From NCBI GenBank assembly GCA_003991915.1, contig RQTK01000902.1, positions 62,001-126,000 on the forward strand: a stretch of DNA of 64,000 nucleotides. Reading direction: 5' to 3'. The translations under genes were made by a program, and so were the position numbers. The stretch is from Elysia chlorotica. Taxonomy: Eukaryota > Mollusca > Gastropoda > Plakobranchidae. The number at the start of each line of letters is the position of its first letter. The stretch's first letter is position 1. Under the pieces are notes generated by a model. It searched no databases. It was not told the origin of the DNA and saw only the letters and a program-made list of their open reading frames with translations. Positions 52,709 through 64,000 of the stretch are shown here, piece by piece.

Positions 52709-55700
52709 CTATGGAATCCATGGTGAATCGGCCTAATCCCGAGCCGCCCTGCAAGGAGTAGGTAATCTGTCCTGCCCCGAACGCAGGGTCGTCCATATCC
52801 TGTGCCTGCACGCGCATCACGTACGATCCAATGGGGGAATTCTCCACCACTGACGCTCTCTCCAGGAAGTCTGGAAACTCCGGCCCGTACACGTTCTCGT
52901 CCACGTCCATGACCTCGATGATGAGAGTGCACGTGGTCCTTAGAGGCGGCTGCCCTGCGTCCACCGCCACTCCCGTCAGGTTGTGGACCTGGGTCGTTTC
53001 ATAGTCCAACTCGCGCCGGATGCGAACCGACCCAGTCAGGGAATCTATCTCGAAGTTTTGCGGCAGGCCCTCTGCAAAACTGTAAATGACTCGACCGTTG
53101 ACGTCTTCGTCCATGTCGTGAGCGGTCAGCGTCGTGATAACGGCCCCGACGGGCAGGTCCTCGCGTACCCGTACCGTGTACACTTCTGGCAGGAACACGG
53201 GCGCGTTGTCGTTGATGTCCGTGATGGTGATGTTGACGACGGCGGTGGAGGCGAGCCTGCTCGGAGAGCCCGAGTCTTCGGCCTGGATGACCAGCTCCTG
53301 GTTGGAGCTCGCCTCACGGTCCAGTTTTCTACGGACAGTGATGGTACCTTCTTCCGGGTCGATATTAAAGTCCCGGTCGTCTGACAGGATAGAGTAGCGG
53401 ATTCGAGCATTGTTACCGATGTCTAGATCAGTGGCCCTAACCTTCAGCAACACAGAATTTACATCCGCATCCTCGCTTACCTCTGCGGTGTACATCGACT
53501 TCTCAAATATTGGCGCATTGTCATTTTCATCTTTGATCACTATCTTTACTCTCTTAGAAACAGAAAGCGGCGCCTCTCCTAGATCTGAGGCGGTAAGGGT
53601 TAGGCTATAAACTGTCTTTTTCTCATTATCTAACTCTGAAAACACCAGTAACTTGCCAGTGAAACTATCCAATTTGAAGGCTCCTTGTGAATCATCATCT
53701 GAGGATATGACGTAGGTAAGCTGACCATCGAAGCCTGTGTCTGAATCTGAGACAAAACGACCAAAGTCCAAAACTTCAGTGCCAACTTCGACATTCTCTG
53801 ACACCTCAGCATAAGTTGAGAAAGCATTGTCTACGACTGGTGCCGTGTTCAATTTACTGCTTGCACTGTTAACGTGTATGCTCTCCAACTTAACGTTAGC
53901 CTCATGGGATGCTAGAGTCTGCGCCTGGTACCGTTTCATAACATCTGTAGGATCGCACTTGATGCGCACGTTGTCACTGGCGAGATTCAGGTTTTGTTTG
54001 TTGTTGACCAGAGTGAGCCTGACAGTCACGGGAATGGACACGTGTTGGCCATCGCTGGCCACAACTGTCAAGGTTCTGGTGCCGTCTCTGTAGCCGGACA
54101 TGTCGCAGTTGACCGTCACTTGGCCTGTTGATGGCACGATGCTGAAACAGTCGTCTCCATTGCCGTCAGTGATGCTGTAGGTTATAGTATTGCCGGAGTC
54201 AAAGTCTAGAGCGGTGAGTGTCACCACGTCCATTCTCAAAGGGGATTCTCTGGACAAGTATCCTGAGCAAAGGATTTTCTCGAACTCAGGACTATTGTCG
54301 TTCAAATCTTCCACCATAACTGTCAGCACCATATCCTGCTCTCGCCGAAACGGTGAGCCCCAGTCTGCAACTCTAATAAGCAGCTCGTACCTTCGTCTCA
54401 TCGTCTCATAGTCCAAAACAGTCTTGGTCGTGATGTCTCCGGTAAAAGCATCTATGTCAAATGGAACACTGTTGTAATTAACGATGCTGTAGCTCAGCTT
54501 TCCGTTATCGCCACTATCATCGTCGCGTGCACTGACTCTAGCTACCCGCGAGCCTTTAGGGAGGTTTTCTCTTACCATAACGGTAGCTGATTCCATATCA
54601 AATGTTGGTGTGTTATCGTTATAATCCTCGATGTTGACGACGACCCGAGATTGTCCAGTTTTGCGGGAGCCACTTGTCGCCTGGTCCTGAGCCTGCACTA
54701 CCAGCGTCACTTGTCGGGAAAGTTCGGAATCCAGATTACCCGCTGTCTTAATCAGGCCTGACTCTGCATCGATACTAAAGAGATCTCTATCGTTGCCGTC
54801 CACAATGCTGTAGCGGACCTCGCCGTTTGATCCCAAGTCCTTGTCCTCAGCCTTAACAAACACCACAGGAGTCTTGGGCAGGACCATCTCGGACATGTTT
54901 ACATTGTATACAGCGTGTTCAAACACAGGCTCGTTGTCATTCACGTCTTGAACGCGAATGGGGATGGTCACTGTAGCTGTTTTCGGTGGAGATCCTTTGT
55001 CAGATGCAATAACCGTGATGTTGTAGTCAGCAGGCATGGTCTCTCTGTCTACTGGCTTTGTCACCAATATGTTGAACATTCCGTGCGTGTTTTGTGGTGC
55101 AAGGCGAAAAACTTTTCTGTCATCGTTGATAATGTCGACACCTCCGATTTTACCATGATCGTCGTGGTCAGGATCCGTAATGGTGAGCACAGCAAAGACA
55201 GAGTCCACATTTCCGTGCTCCACCAGCGTCTGGTGATTATGTACCCGTATGGAGGGGGCGTGGTAGTTGACCGGGAGTATGTGAATGGTGAGATCACTTT
55301 GGCTCGAGGAGGATGAGCGTGCGGACGGTGTGCTGCCTCGATCTTTGGCCAGAACGTTAAGCTTGAACTCGTGGCGACGGTCGTAGGGCACAGGCCGCGA
55401 GAGAGTCACGACTCCAGTTGTTGGGTGGATGGCAAACACGAGCGTCGCCTGTTTGAAGCTGTAGTAGATCTCACCGTTCCTGCCAATATCAGCGTCCGAT
55501 GCCTGAACCTGAGCGATACTCGTGTGTAGCGGAGTGTCCTCGGGAATTGACACGGTCCTCTGTTGACTTGCGAACAAAGGACTGAACTCGTTTACGTCCT
55601 TGACTTGAATAATCACATCAGTGAATGTTTCCTGGACAGTCTTCAGGGCTGGAGAAACGCCAGTGGCTTTAATTTTGAGATAGAACATCGGATTGAGCTC

Positions 55701-56051
55701 GCGGTTGAGCCTTCCAAACCCACCCGTTCTCGTCCTGATGCGGAGAAAGCAGAAGTCCTCCACGGTAACCGCCTCAGCTTTAAAGATGTCCTGACTGTCT
55801 CCGTCTGTGATGGCGTATTCCACATCCAGAGAGGAAAACCGTCCCAGGAGTTGGATGCCCATGCGGCGATGAGTGTGAATGTACTTCTTGCCGAACGTAT
55901 TTTCCAGAATGGATCCATTGTATGTAGCCTGTGTGAAGATGAAAGAAGGCTCGGCCGGGGCTACATGTTCCACCGCTGCCGATGCAACTGTCCATGCTAG
56001 CCAGATAGCCACCACCCACGGCAGGACGGGTGGGGCTCCCGTCACCCTCAT
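52709..56051 (-). CDS. FAT1-like: FAT1/2/3-type atypical cadherin, first coding exon (signal peptide and cadherin repeats 1-10)
   Basis: An open frame of 1114 codons plus one base opens a very large cell-surface cadherin. FAT-family cadherins work at cell contacts in planar polarity, actin control and growth. Residues 1-25 form a signal peptide (hydrophobic PWVVAIWLAW, then ASA as cleavage site). Cadherin repeats follow: EC1 about 37-160 (end DVNEFSP), EC2 160-268 (end motif degenerate, LPVNYHAPS), EC3 to 377 (DVNDNEP), EC4 to 484 (DYNDNTP), EC5 to 590 (DLNDNSP), EC6 to about 690 (no DxNDN), a linker 690-740 with Cys699, EC7 to 849 (DENDNAP), EC8 to 953 (DINDNAP), EC9 to 1059 (DVDENVYGP), and EC10 started. 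LDRE/DYE and AxDxD calcium motifs recur. The sequences MGIQLL near residue 64, VEDFCFLRIRT near 97 and DWGSPFRRE near 563 point to the FAT1-3 branch rather than FAT4 or Dachsous. The ATG is chosen because the signal peptide follows directly and A is at -3. The exon ends ATA G then GTGAGT (phase 1). Confidence 0.96.
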
Positions 56052-56064
56052 CCTACGGGAGCTT

Positions 56065-56094
56065 CTGTGGATGGAGACAAAAGAGGAGTTAGAA
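56065..56094 (-). other. 3' splice site upstream of the start codon (implies a non-coding 5' exon)
   Basis: On the minus strand a branch consensus TTCTAAC (branch A at 56089) is followed by a pyrimidine tract and CCATCCACAG ending at 56065. It lies 13 bases before the ATG at 56051. Spacing from branch A to AG (24 nt) is ideal. This indicates that the large exon begins at 56064 and that the mRNA starts in a separate non-coding exon at higher coordinates. Vertebrate FAT genes, as I recall them, also place the start codon in a large second exon behind a non-coding exon. Confidence 0.8.
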
Positions 56095-58231
56095 TAACCA
56101 TTTTGATCATATTTAGACGTAATGTGATGTGTGCCATGATGACAAGTCTTTCACTTTAATACATGAGAATCAACCATTGTCAAGCGCCTATTTTCTTTGC
56201 ATTGATATACATGGCGATAATTTGACACAAGCGAAAGCGTTGAAGACACCACTGTCTCTGAACAATTAAAATACTTAATATGTTAGTGTTAACGCTTTTC
56301 TTTTTCTATTTTTCCTAATGCAGTCTATCGACAATGTAAAATGAATTCAACGTGAATGAACATAGGGTGTTGCAATTTTTACAAAAATTGTTTCTTCACT
56401 GCCATGGCATTAGTAGTTCCATATTCCTTTGGATCTTCACCAATGTCGATCTTCAGATGCGACGATCATTCCAAATAAATGTATTTTTCGTTCTGACACG
56501 ATAACAGTCGCATCAATCGGTTCACAAATGACGCAATTATCAAAATTCCATGCAAAAGGGAAGACCACCTAGAAAACAATGGAACAGCGCTGTAGGGTTA
56601 TACCTGCCTTGCCTAATAGTCCAGTTATTAAGCCATTCAAGCGTTTCGTTTTTCCAAAGAGACCAATATAGATAATTAATTTAAGGGTTTTGGCCCAAAA
56701 ATTTGAATTTGACAAGGCATTGATAGCAGTTTAATTTTGGTATGATATACAATACAGGTACAGCAAGAACAAGAAAGAAAAGAAAAGGAGCTGGAACATT
56801 ACTCCTATCGTAATTTCAGTTTCGTCTTTCCACAGCCCAATAGTACTGGTAGTACTGTGTATCCGTTGTAATAGGTATGAACGGTGATGCTTCTTAGTTA
56901 TATAAATCTACAACGCCCTGTATGAGGTGGCATGCTGTGTCTGTTGTTTCTCTTAGAGCTTAGCAGCATGATTATATCAGGCTTTGTTCTTTACGAAAGT
57001 CACGAGCGTTTAAGAATACTTTTGACTTTCGCTAGCAGAACGCTCCCCATCCCTAGGCCCTCAGCGCCAACACAAATAGCCAAGCCTGAAGGCACGCCGA
57101 GGTAAACACTGGACTCCTATTTGTTTTCGTTTCAAGCGGACCGTGGGGGTCCAGGAGGCGCTGTCTGCCCGATAGAAGAATTCAGTCAAGTGCGTCCGAC
57201 ACACATCGTATTTAACAAGATCTTCTTGTGGACTAAGGGACGTAGAACTTCTACAAAATGGTATGGCATTCAGTTTCTACCAATAATGCTAACCCAAAAA
57301 GGGAGGGGGGTTAAGTAGCTACACGCATAAGAAATAATATAATTTTAACGCATTATAAGGTTCATGTCTTTAATTTCAATGAACACCCTATGTTTTAAAG
57401 GGAGACACTTAATTCACCAAATAAAATACTTTCTGCTTTTTAAGATGAGCGAGTTACGGTGAAAAGGACAGAAAATTTTGGAAAAGTAAAGGAGTGAAGT
57501 CAATATTAAATTGCAGCTTCAAAGATAATATTTTTTTTCAGGGAATATCATGATGTAAGTCGTAAACAGTTGTTCTGTTTGTTCAAAAGTTGATATGATA
57601 CAAGCGCTGACATGCTATCCCAAAATCAAGTCCTGCGAAACATACGCAGGCGCATGTAAACAGGTTGAAGGCGTCTATCTACAGCTGATCATCGACAAAC
57701 AAGCATTGGGGTAAAATGATCACATTAAAGTAAGCGGTGGAGCAGCACACACAGACAGGTCCAATCTTTCTCAGGTCGCACTGAAGATGGGATCATGACG
57801 CAGTGGTGACAGAACATTACACATAATAATTATTTTAATCACACGTCTCTCTTGAGAAAAAAAAAGACCCGATCTAGATTATAGCACAAGACTGATTAGT
57901 GTTACAGTTACACCAAATTTTTCCGCTCTATTTTTGGCATCGTGCTCACTGTGTCCCACGAAGAGCGTTACGTTCAAATACATGGGCCACCTGTTCGAAG
58001 TAGGTGAAATTCGATCTTTCACTCGAGCAACGTCATACGTTTACTCATATTTATTTGTGTAATGGGAAGAGATCACTGCCCAGCACACAGGATCAGGGAG
58101 ATTCAGTCTAATTATGAAATATACCGTCTTTCGTCGAGTCAGTTCAGCAACACTGTTACCGGTACCGTATTACGAGGTGCCTGAAGTTGTAGGTGAACTC
58201 ATCACAAGGGTTTCTAAGCTTCTCCCATTAT

Positions 58232-58533
58232 GCAACGCTGGAGCTCATCACTCAGCTCTGCTATATTGAGGACTAACTCTTTTATATTGCAAGATATGTC
58301 TGCACTGTGTACATAAGTTTTAATTTTTCTTGAGTTTATCACCTGTTAAAATGTTTAATGATGTGCTTCTTCTAGTTCTACACTTCCTGTCGCCCCCCCC
58401 CCTTTCCCTCTTATTGTTCCGCTCCTCCACCTCTTCTTCTTATTCTTCATCTTTTTCTTCTTCATCTTCTTTCTTTGCGACGCTGGAGCTCATCACTCAG
58501 CTCTGCTATATTGAGGACTAACTCTTTTATATT
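58232..58533. repeat. 57-bp direct repeat separated by 188 bp
   Basis: Copies at 58232-58288 and 58477-58533 (starting GCAACGCTGG / GCGACGCTGG) differ at one base. The spacer is pyrimidine-rich (TTCTTC and C-runs at 58395-58476). Confidence 0.92.
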
Positions 58534-58829
58534 CTTCTTCTTCTACTTCTCCTATTTTTCCGATCTGTTACATTTTCTTTATCAGGCCCTTCCTACTCAC
58601 ATTAAATTCACAGATTCCAAAGTATGCCCAAACAAAGCCCAATGATAGCAATACCTACTTTTTGACTTCAGAACATAGACCGTTTCAAATAACAGTAACC
58701 GACACCAGGTATACATTATGTACTTCAAATTGAAATCATTTGACAGAGGTAATTTCAGAATGTGTACACTCATATCTCTCAGTAATGTATCTGCCTCCCT
58801 GTATCGCGATTTTCTCCCTCTATTCTGTG

Positions 58830-58842
58830 TGCGTGTATGTGT

Positions 58843-58883
<41 letters not shown>
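58830..58883. repeat. GT then CT microsatellite
   Basis: Short GT steps followed by about 20 CT steps upstream of the large coding exon. Confidence 0.94.
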
Positions 58884-58885
<2 letters not shown>

Positions 58886-59574
58886 CAATATATCTATCTA
58901 TCTCTATCGTTTTCTCTTTCACATCATATCGCTCTGCTGATCTACGTTTTAGATACTTATATTCTACTGCACGGTTGTTTGTTCATTGGCGGCACAAGTG
59001 ACAGGTGGTTACTCAATCATAACACGAATTGGTAATGGAAGTTCAAAAACCAACCAACATGAACAAATACAATTTCAATCTGATTTTCAAATGGCGTGAA
59101 AACAGGTTGATTTCTGAACTTGCAATTTCAGCGGCTGGATCCAGGCTTGGTGCTATATTCCACGCGGGTTCCTAGATTAACCTGAGGCAGTTTTAAGCGC
59201 TGCTACACAAAGACAGAACAGGGATAGACTTCAGTGGTCGCGGATCTCATTATACTGACACTGACCCAAGAAAGTACATGTAACAGAGAGTTATAGCCTG
59301 TTATACATTATTTAAAAAAAAAACAACGTATTGATAGCCAATTCATTTGTTCAGAAACAAAAGCCTTAAGAGATACATACTATAATGTGTGAATAGCGCA
59401 CCGTCAATCACTCCATTTGTACTTTAGATGCTAACACCGATTAACGCCAATAGTGTTCATACAAAAAGATAAAGGAGCCCCAGATTTAAGAATGAAAAAA
59501 GCATAAGTTGGGTTAAGATGCATTTACTTGAAATGTGTTGGTTAAACCACAGACTGTGATTAAGCAATGAATGG

Positions 59575-59760
59575 AGAGAGTGTCCCAGTGGAAATGCGGT
59601 TAGCCCTAAGCGTCCATATGACCTCTCAGGGTTAGCCCTTAAAATGGGATTTCGAACCTGAGCCAGGTCGCAATATGGAGCAAAAGTCTCGTGTTTGTCA
59701 TTCGTAAACACAACGAAACTAGAGCAGGCCCTTTTCATGTGGTTTCAGGCCCCCAATCTC
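59575..59760 (-). mobile_element. Decayed SINE, B-box retained
   Basis: The minus strand has GGTTCGAAATCCC (59646-59658) followed by a downstream body with two GGGCTAACC blocks. No clear A-box remains. Call rests mainly on the B-box, so confidence is modest. Confidence 0.4.
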
Positions 59761-62700
59761 CCCTGAAGGGTCCTATACAGAGAAAAAGAAAACCAATAGA
59801 GGCAAGCCTCTCCAGGATTTATGGTGGCTTTTTCTGAATGAGGGAAAGACAGAGGGGGTGGCGATGGAGAGGTAATGGAGAGAAAAGGGCAAAAGAAGAA
59901 AACAAGATCAGGAAGGAGAAAGATAAGGCGGAGAAGGAGAACAAGAACAAGAATAGGTAGATGATGCAGAGGAGGAGGATGAAGACAAACAACTACAGAA
60001 AAGAAAGGAGTAAATAATTTTTTTATTTAAATGAAAAAAAGATGTCGATTCAAACATATATTAATTTGTGTAACACGCAAGGGATGATATTTTGATAAAT
60101 ATTAGTTTTCGATTTAAAGTAATAAAACACACTGATTTCACATTATCCACTATACACTCAATCATTGATTCATAGGGGTAAAGTGGACAACTGTTTTCTT
60201 TGCATGCATGTAACATTAAAAGGCACAATTATGCCTTTGACACAACAGGTGGATTGTTTGCATACATCTTTTTTTAAAGCAGAGTATTGTGTTGAGTTGT
60301 TGTTGTTGTTTTGTTTGTTTTAAATAATATTCTGATTTTGTCCCGTACGTTATTCAATTTTGAACTTTCTCCAGCGGCCAGCAAAGACAAACGCAAATAT
60401 CATATTTTGACAAGCAATAGGTGTCAGTGTCAATGACCAACGGGTGAACCGTGAATACCACATTGACTTCAGTGGCAATCACCAATTCCAATTACACGTA
60501 GAAAACAAGGTGGAGCCTGGAAAAGTTTCCAAGTCAGGAGGAGCACCAGGGAACTGATGAGACAAGCACACAGTCACCACAGTCCGAGCCCCAGGCAAAC
60601 TCCAGCACAGGATCTGTTGTGTTACCGGCCTCACATCAAAGGCGTTTTATCCGTGCCCAAGCAAAACAACAAATCGTGCCCCTAGCGCTCCATAGTCCAC
60701 ACTGCGGTGACAAAAAGCATGAAGAGGAAAGAAAGCGAAGGCATGAAAAAAAAACGGCAGATACTACAAGAGACTGGATTTAGTAGCCCACTCTCCGGTA
60801 TTACTTTACCACGGCTCCAGGAGAAAATGGAAATCGAAAGGTGAGATATGAACAGAAAACGCCAGTAGCAATACAGCAAGCTATCAACAAACTCATTAAT
60901 ATAACACATACTGCCCATTCCTACTACTAAATATTTCCTACTTCTATCTGCATGCCTCTTAACCTACGAAAACTTTAGTAGAGTACGTAAAATAAAAAAA
61001 ACACTTTATCATAGTATGCCATATTCAAATCAAGAGAGTTGGAAGTAAAAATCAAAATATAAAATTTGATTTGGTTTCCTTGAAATGCTCAAAATTACCT
61101 GGAGCAGTACTTCATTGGCAACTTTAATAATGATTCTTAAGAACTAAGAAGCCCCACTGTGTAACTTGCATTCGTAAGTTAATAAAACTGAAAAGGCTCA
61201 AGTAAGCCTATTCCTTTAATACAGAAGACCATTCAGGACAGCTAAAGAGGATTAGATATTTAATACACTTGACACTGACAACAAGAGCGTGAATAGTTCG
61301 ACAAGACGAGCAACGTGCATAAGCAACAACTGCATGTGGCATATCAGTCTTAAACCGTGGTTAAAAATCAGGAGGCTTGAATCGCTGACTAGACGATTTT
61401 TGTTTAAAGCAGGTGTAAGGTTAAATTTTCCAGATTATAAAGGTGTGACAAACACCAAACGGCATATTAATTTGTCGATTTGCTGAACTTTCCACTAACC
61501 ATCTTCATACACTCTTGTTTCACCGAGTGTGTTGGCTCTAAAAGCCCTGCAGTGGTACGCTGTGTAGGCCCCTGCACTGGATTGTCCATACGTGCCGTGC
61601 TTGTGTTCAGTGACAATACTTGAGCAAGCCGCGCTGAAGATGGCCACTCATAGTATTGATTACATTTTATGTTTTTCTGTCCTGCTCAAAGGACACAGGA
61701 AATGAGATTCGTGGGAAGCCTATGTTCTGAGGATCCCCGATCAGCGACCACAAAAACACGCGAGTTTTGATCTGGAGGTGAAGGCTAGGGAACCAAACTA
61801 CGAACATAACCAGGCTTCCATCAATCTATATCAAATTTGCAAAACCGATATCCGCATTAACTAATATGCATGATTGTGATATAATTTGGCACGTACCAAG
61901 ACCATAGTGAAGAAAAAAAAGTAATATGAACTGAACCGAAAAATATTGTCCATAATTTTTTAATGCAAAAACACCAATGCCTAAACAATACTCATCACCG
62001 AAAAAAAAAGTATTATTTCAGCGTCATAACCCCTTTTTTAGCGAGCCTAGTAACGAGATGACCTGTGCAACACGCCTGTGCATGCGGTGTTTTTAAACCA
62101 GGTAATGTGTACACAGACCAGCCAGCAGCTCAGGTCAGCAGACAGGTCAGCCAACACTGACCCAAACAAAGCGTCCGTGGCCAGGACATGCCTTATTTGT
62201 CCAGCAGATCAGTCTGCGTGCACGTAGAGAGCACAACAGTACCAGCGGAGACCGCCCTGGCCCATGCTTGCTCTGTTTTTTTGTGAAACAACGCTGTTCT
62301 ACTTATTCAACGGTTATTTTCTTCTTTCTTTCCGTATTACTTCTTTTTTAAACCATATTATCGCATAATCTAATGAGGGTTAGTAAAGCAGGATGCATTG
62401 TAATTAGTCCTCTACTGCTTTTTCGCCTTCACAAATGAACAAATTCTTCTCCGCCCAAAATAAAAAAAAAAGACAAGAGGCTACAAGATTCAAAATTTAG
62501 AATCTTAGTTGTTTCTTTGGACGCCTGAACCTTTCACATGTGCCGTAATCTTTTTTTTTTTTTTCGGTCTGATTCAATCGGATCCGTTGCGCCATAAGGA
62601 CTGGCTTTTCTTTATGGTATGTTCACAGGCACCTGAATATCTACCCTGCGTCAAGCCGCCGACAGACCGTGAGACATAACAAGACTAGAGTGAGACAAAG

Positions 62701-64000
62701 AAAAAATAAAACCACTAAGAAAGATTAGTCGCGGTATCATACCGATGAAGCGTCATCGAGACGAGAAAATAAAGGATGCATTACAAAAATTGATTGTGAA
62801 ACGTGTCATATGTTATGAATAACAAAATAAATAATGTACGTTTCAAAGAAAACTTTTTGTGTGTCTTGTGAAATAAATGATTCGTGTGTGACTGTTAAGT
62901 AAAATGCTCTTGTAAATCAACGCTCGGTTTAATTTCACCAATGGTTGATTCCTACCAAACCAAACACGACTTTGCAGTGTGTGCGGTAAAGCGTGGCGCC
63001 TTACGCAAATTAGTAGTGTCACTTAAAGAAACACCAACGCAATTTCTCTATGATGATAATTAGAATGAACTCAATCCTGTTAGACCGAACCAAAATCATT
63101 GTCGCGACTCATATGGATTTCAACAAATGGCAGCGCCACAAGGACAACGCAAGGCTCCTGGAGCACATCACAGCAAGCACTAGGTATCGCAAATACAAGT
63201 CAGTCATTCCGAATGCAGTGAAACACAACGAATCTAGATTCTATGGACTCAAAAACATTTCCATTTCCAATGTGAACTGGGTAATTTTTAAAGGACAAAT
63301 GAGGACAGAGCATTTTGTGGAGGGTATAATAGTTATGATGACATATTAGAGGAATACCGAGCAAGCCTTTTTGCATTACCGTCTTCAACATTGTGCATGT
63401 GGACCAACATAATCAGGAGACATATAAGGGCCCATGTTTTCCTTTGAACAACCTTAATCTTCTCATCCACATTCCAGCGACTAATCAGCAATTTATATTA
63501 AGGGAGTAATTTATTATTTCCAGAGCAGATGCGATTCTAGCAAAGAGGAACAGGCTTTCGCGAAAGTACTTTTTTTTAATAAGCAACATCGTGTAGGGCC
63601 TACATCATTTTCTTTTTTTATTTAATCAACATTCCAGAGCGTATATGCGTTAAGGGATCTCTTGGATAATTTAGAGGCAGCTGTGACAGCGGGAAAAAAT
63701 GTTCAACGTGGAATCACTATCCATGGTAGCCAACGCAACTTACATATCGGACAAGTGGGGTTTACAAACAACTAAACAAAAACAAAAAACGGTATGTAGT
63801 GCCGATAAGATAAGGGTCCATTTGGCGTGTGTAGTGTTGCTCCTGGTACAATACACAAGGAATCTGATCAGCAAGACCAATCGCATTTAAGACCTGGGGA
63901 CTCAAGAAATTTGCACATGTATTTTTTTCGCCTACGTTCATCTACAACTATGTATGAGACTCTTTGGAGTTTCTTGTGTTTATTGGGGTTTTTTTTAATT

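Larger units (their letters stand above)
56065..64000. other. Region upstream of the FAT-like coding exon: no gene recognised
   Basis: On the minus strand this is the intron before the large coding exon and possibly contains the non-coding first exon and promoter, which I cannot locate from sequence alone. It holds a 57-bp direct repeat (58.2 and 58.5 kb), a GT/CT microsatellite at 58.83 kb, a decayed SINE at 59.6 kb and a purine-rich stretch at about 59836-60011. Open frames at 57121, 59457, 60682, 61289, 63050 and 63699 have no recognisable domain and look random. Confidence 0.6.

Noticed and set aside
52983..56000. Plus-strand frames of 130-145 codons at 52983, 54915 and 55563
   Set aside because: Antisense shadows of the cadherin exon, with no domain of their own.

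Overview
The window is eukaryotic nuclear DNA, very probably from a mollusc and most likely a gastropod. The reasons are GT-AG introns of up to 47 kb, AT-rich non-coding DNA, dense microsatellites (GA/CT, GATA/GATG, TTG, TAC, AAG), tRNA-derived SINEs whose tails carry a GACGTTAAA-type motif like those I know from mollusc genomes, and a fragment of a non-LTR retrotransposon. No bacterial operon, CRISPR array, rRNA or intact tRNA gene was seen. There is one assembly gap, positions 36681-37059.

The only protein gene I can support is the 5' part of a giant atypical cadherin of the FAT1/FAT2/FAT3 (Drosophila kugelei) type on the minus strand. Its first coding exon (52709-56051) encodes a signal peptide and about ten cadherin repeats. 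The next two exons are at 5295-5476 and 4709-4844. Splice phases fit exactly: phase 1 across a 47,232-bp intron, then phase 0 across a 450-bp intron. The joined reading frame runs through cadherin repeat 10 into repeat 11, giving about 1220 residues before the gene leaves the window on the left. A strong 3' splice site with a branch-point consensus lies 13 bases before the start codon. So the transcript very likely begins with a non-coding exon further right, in 56.1-64 kb or beyond the window.

Layout: 1-4708 is the start of the third coding-side intron, holding a TTG array inside a 101-bp direct duplication and a CT array. 4709-5476 holds two exons. 5477-52708 is the giant intron, filled with microsatellites, several tandem segmental duplications (2.8 kb lies outside it; 8.0, 12.4, 14.1, 15.0, 27.5 and 31.7 kb lie inside), decayed SINEs and a retrotransposon 3' fragment at 48.1-48.5 kb. 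52709-56064 is the large exon. 56065-64000 is upstream sequence with small repeats only.

The most interesting non-coding signal is near the middle of the giant intron. A long CT tract on the transcript strand leads into TTTTCAG followed at once by GTACGT (27480/27479), the arrangement expected of a recursive splice site. GA/CT arrays in this intron are also mostly oriented so that the transcript strand is pyrimidine. I found no convincing new protein system in this window.
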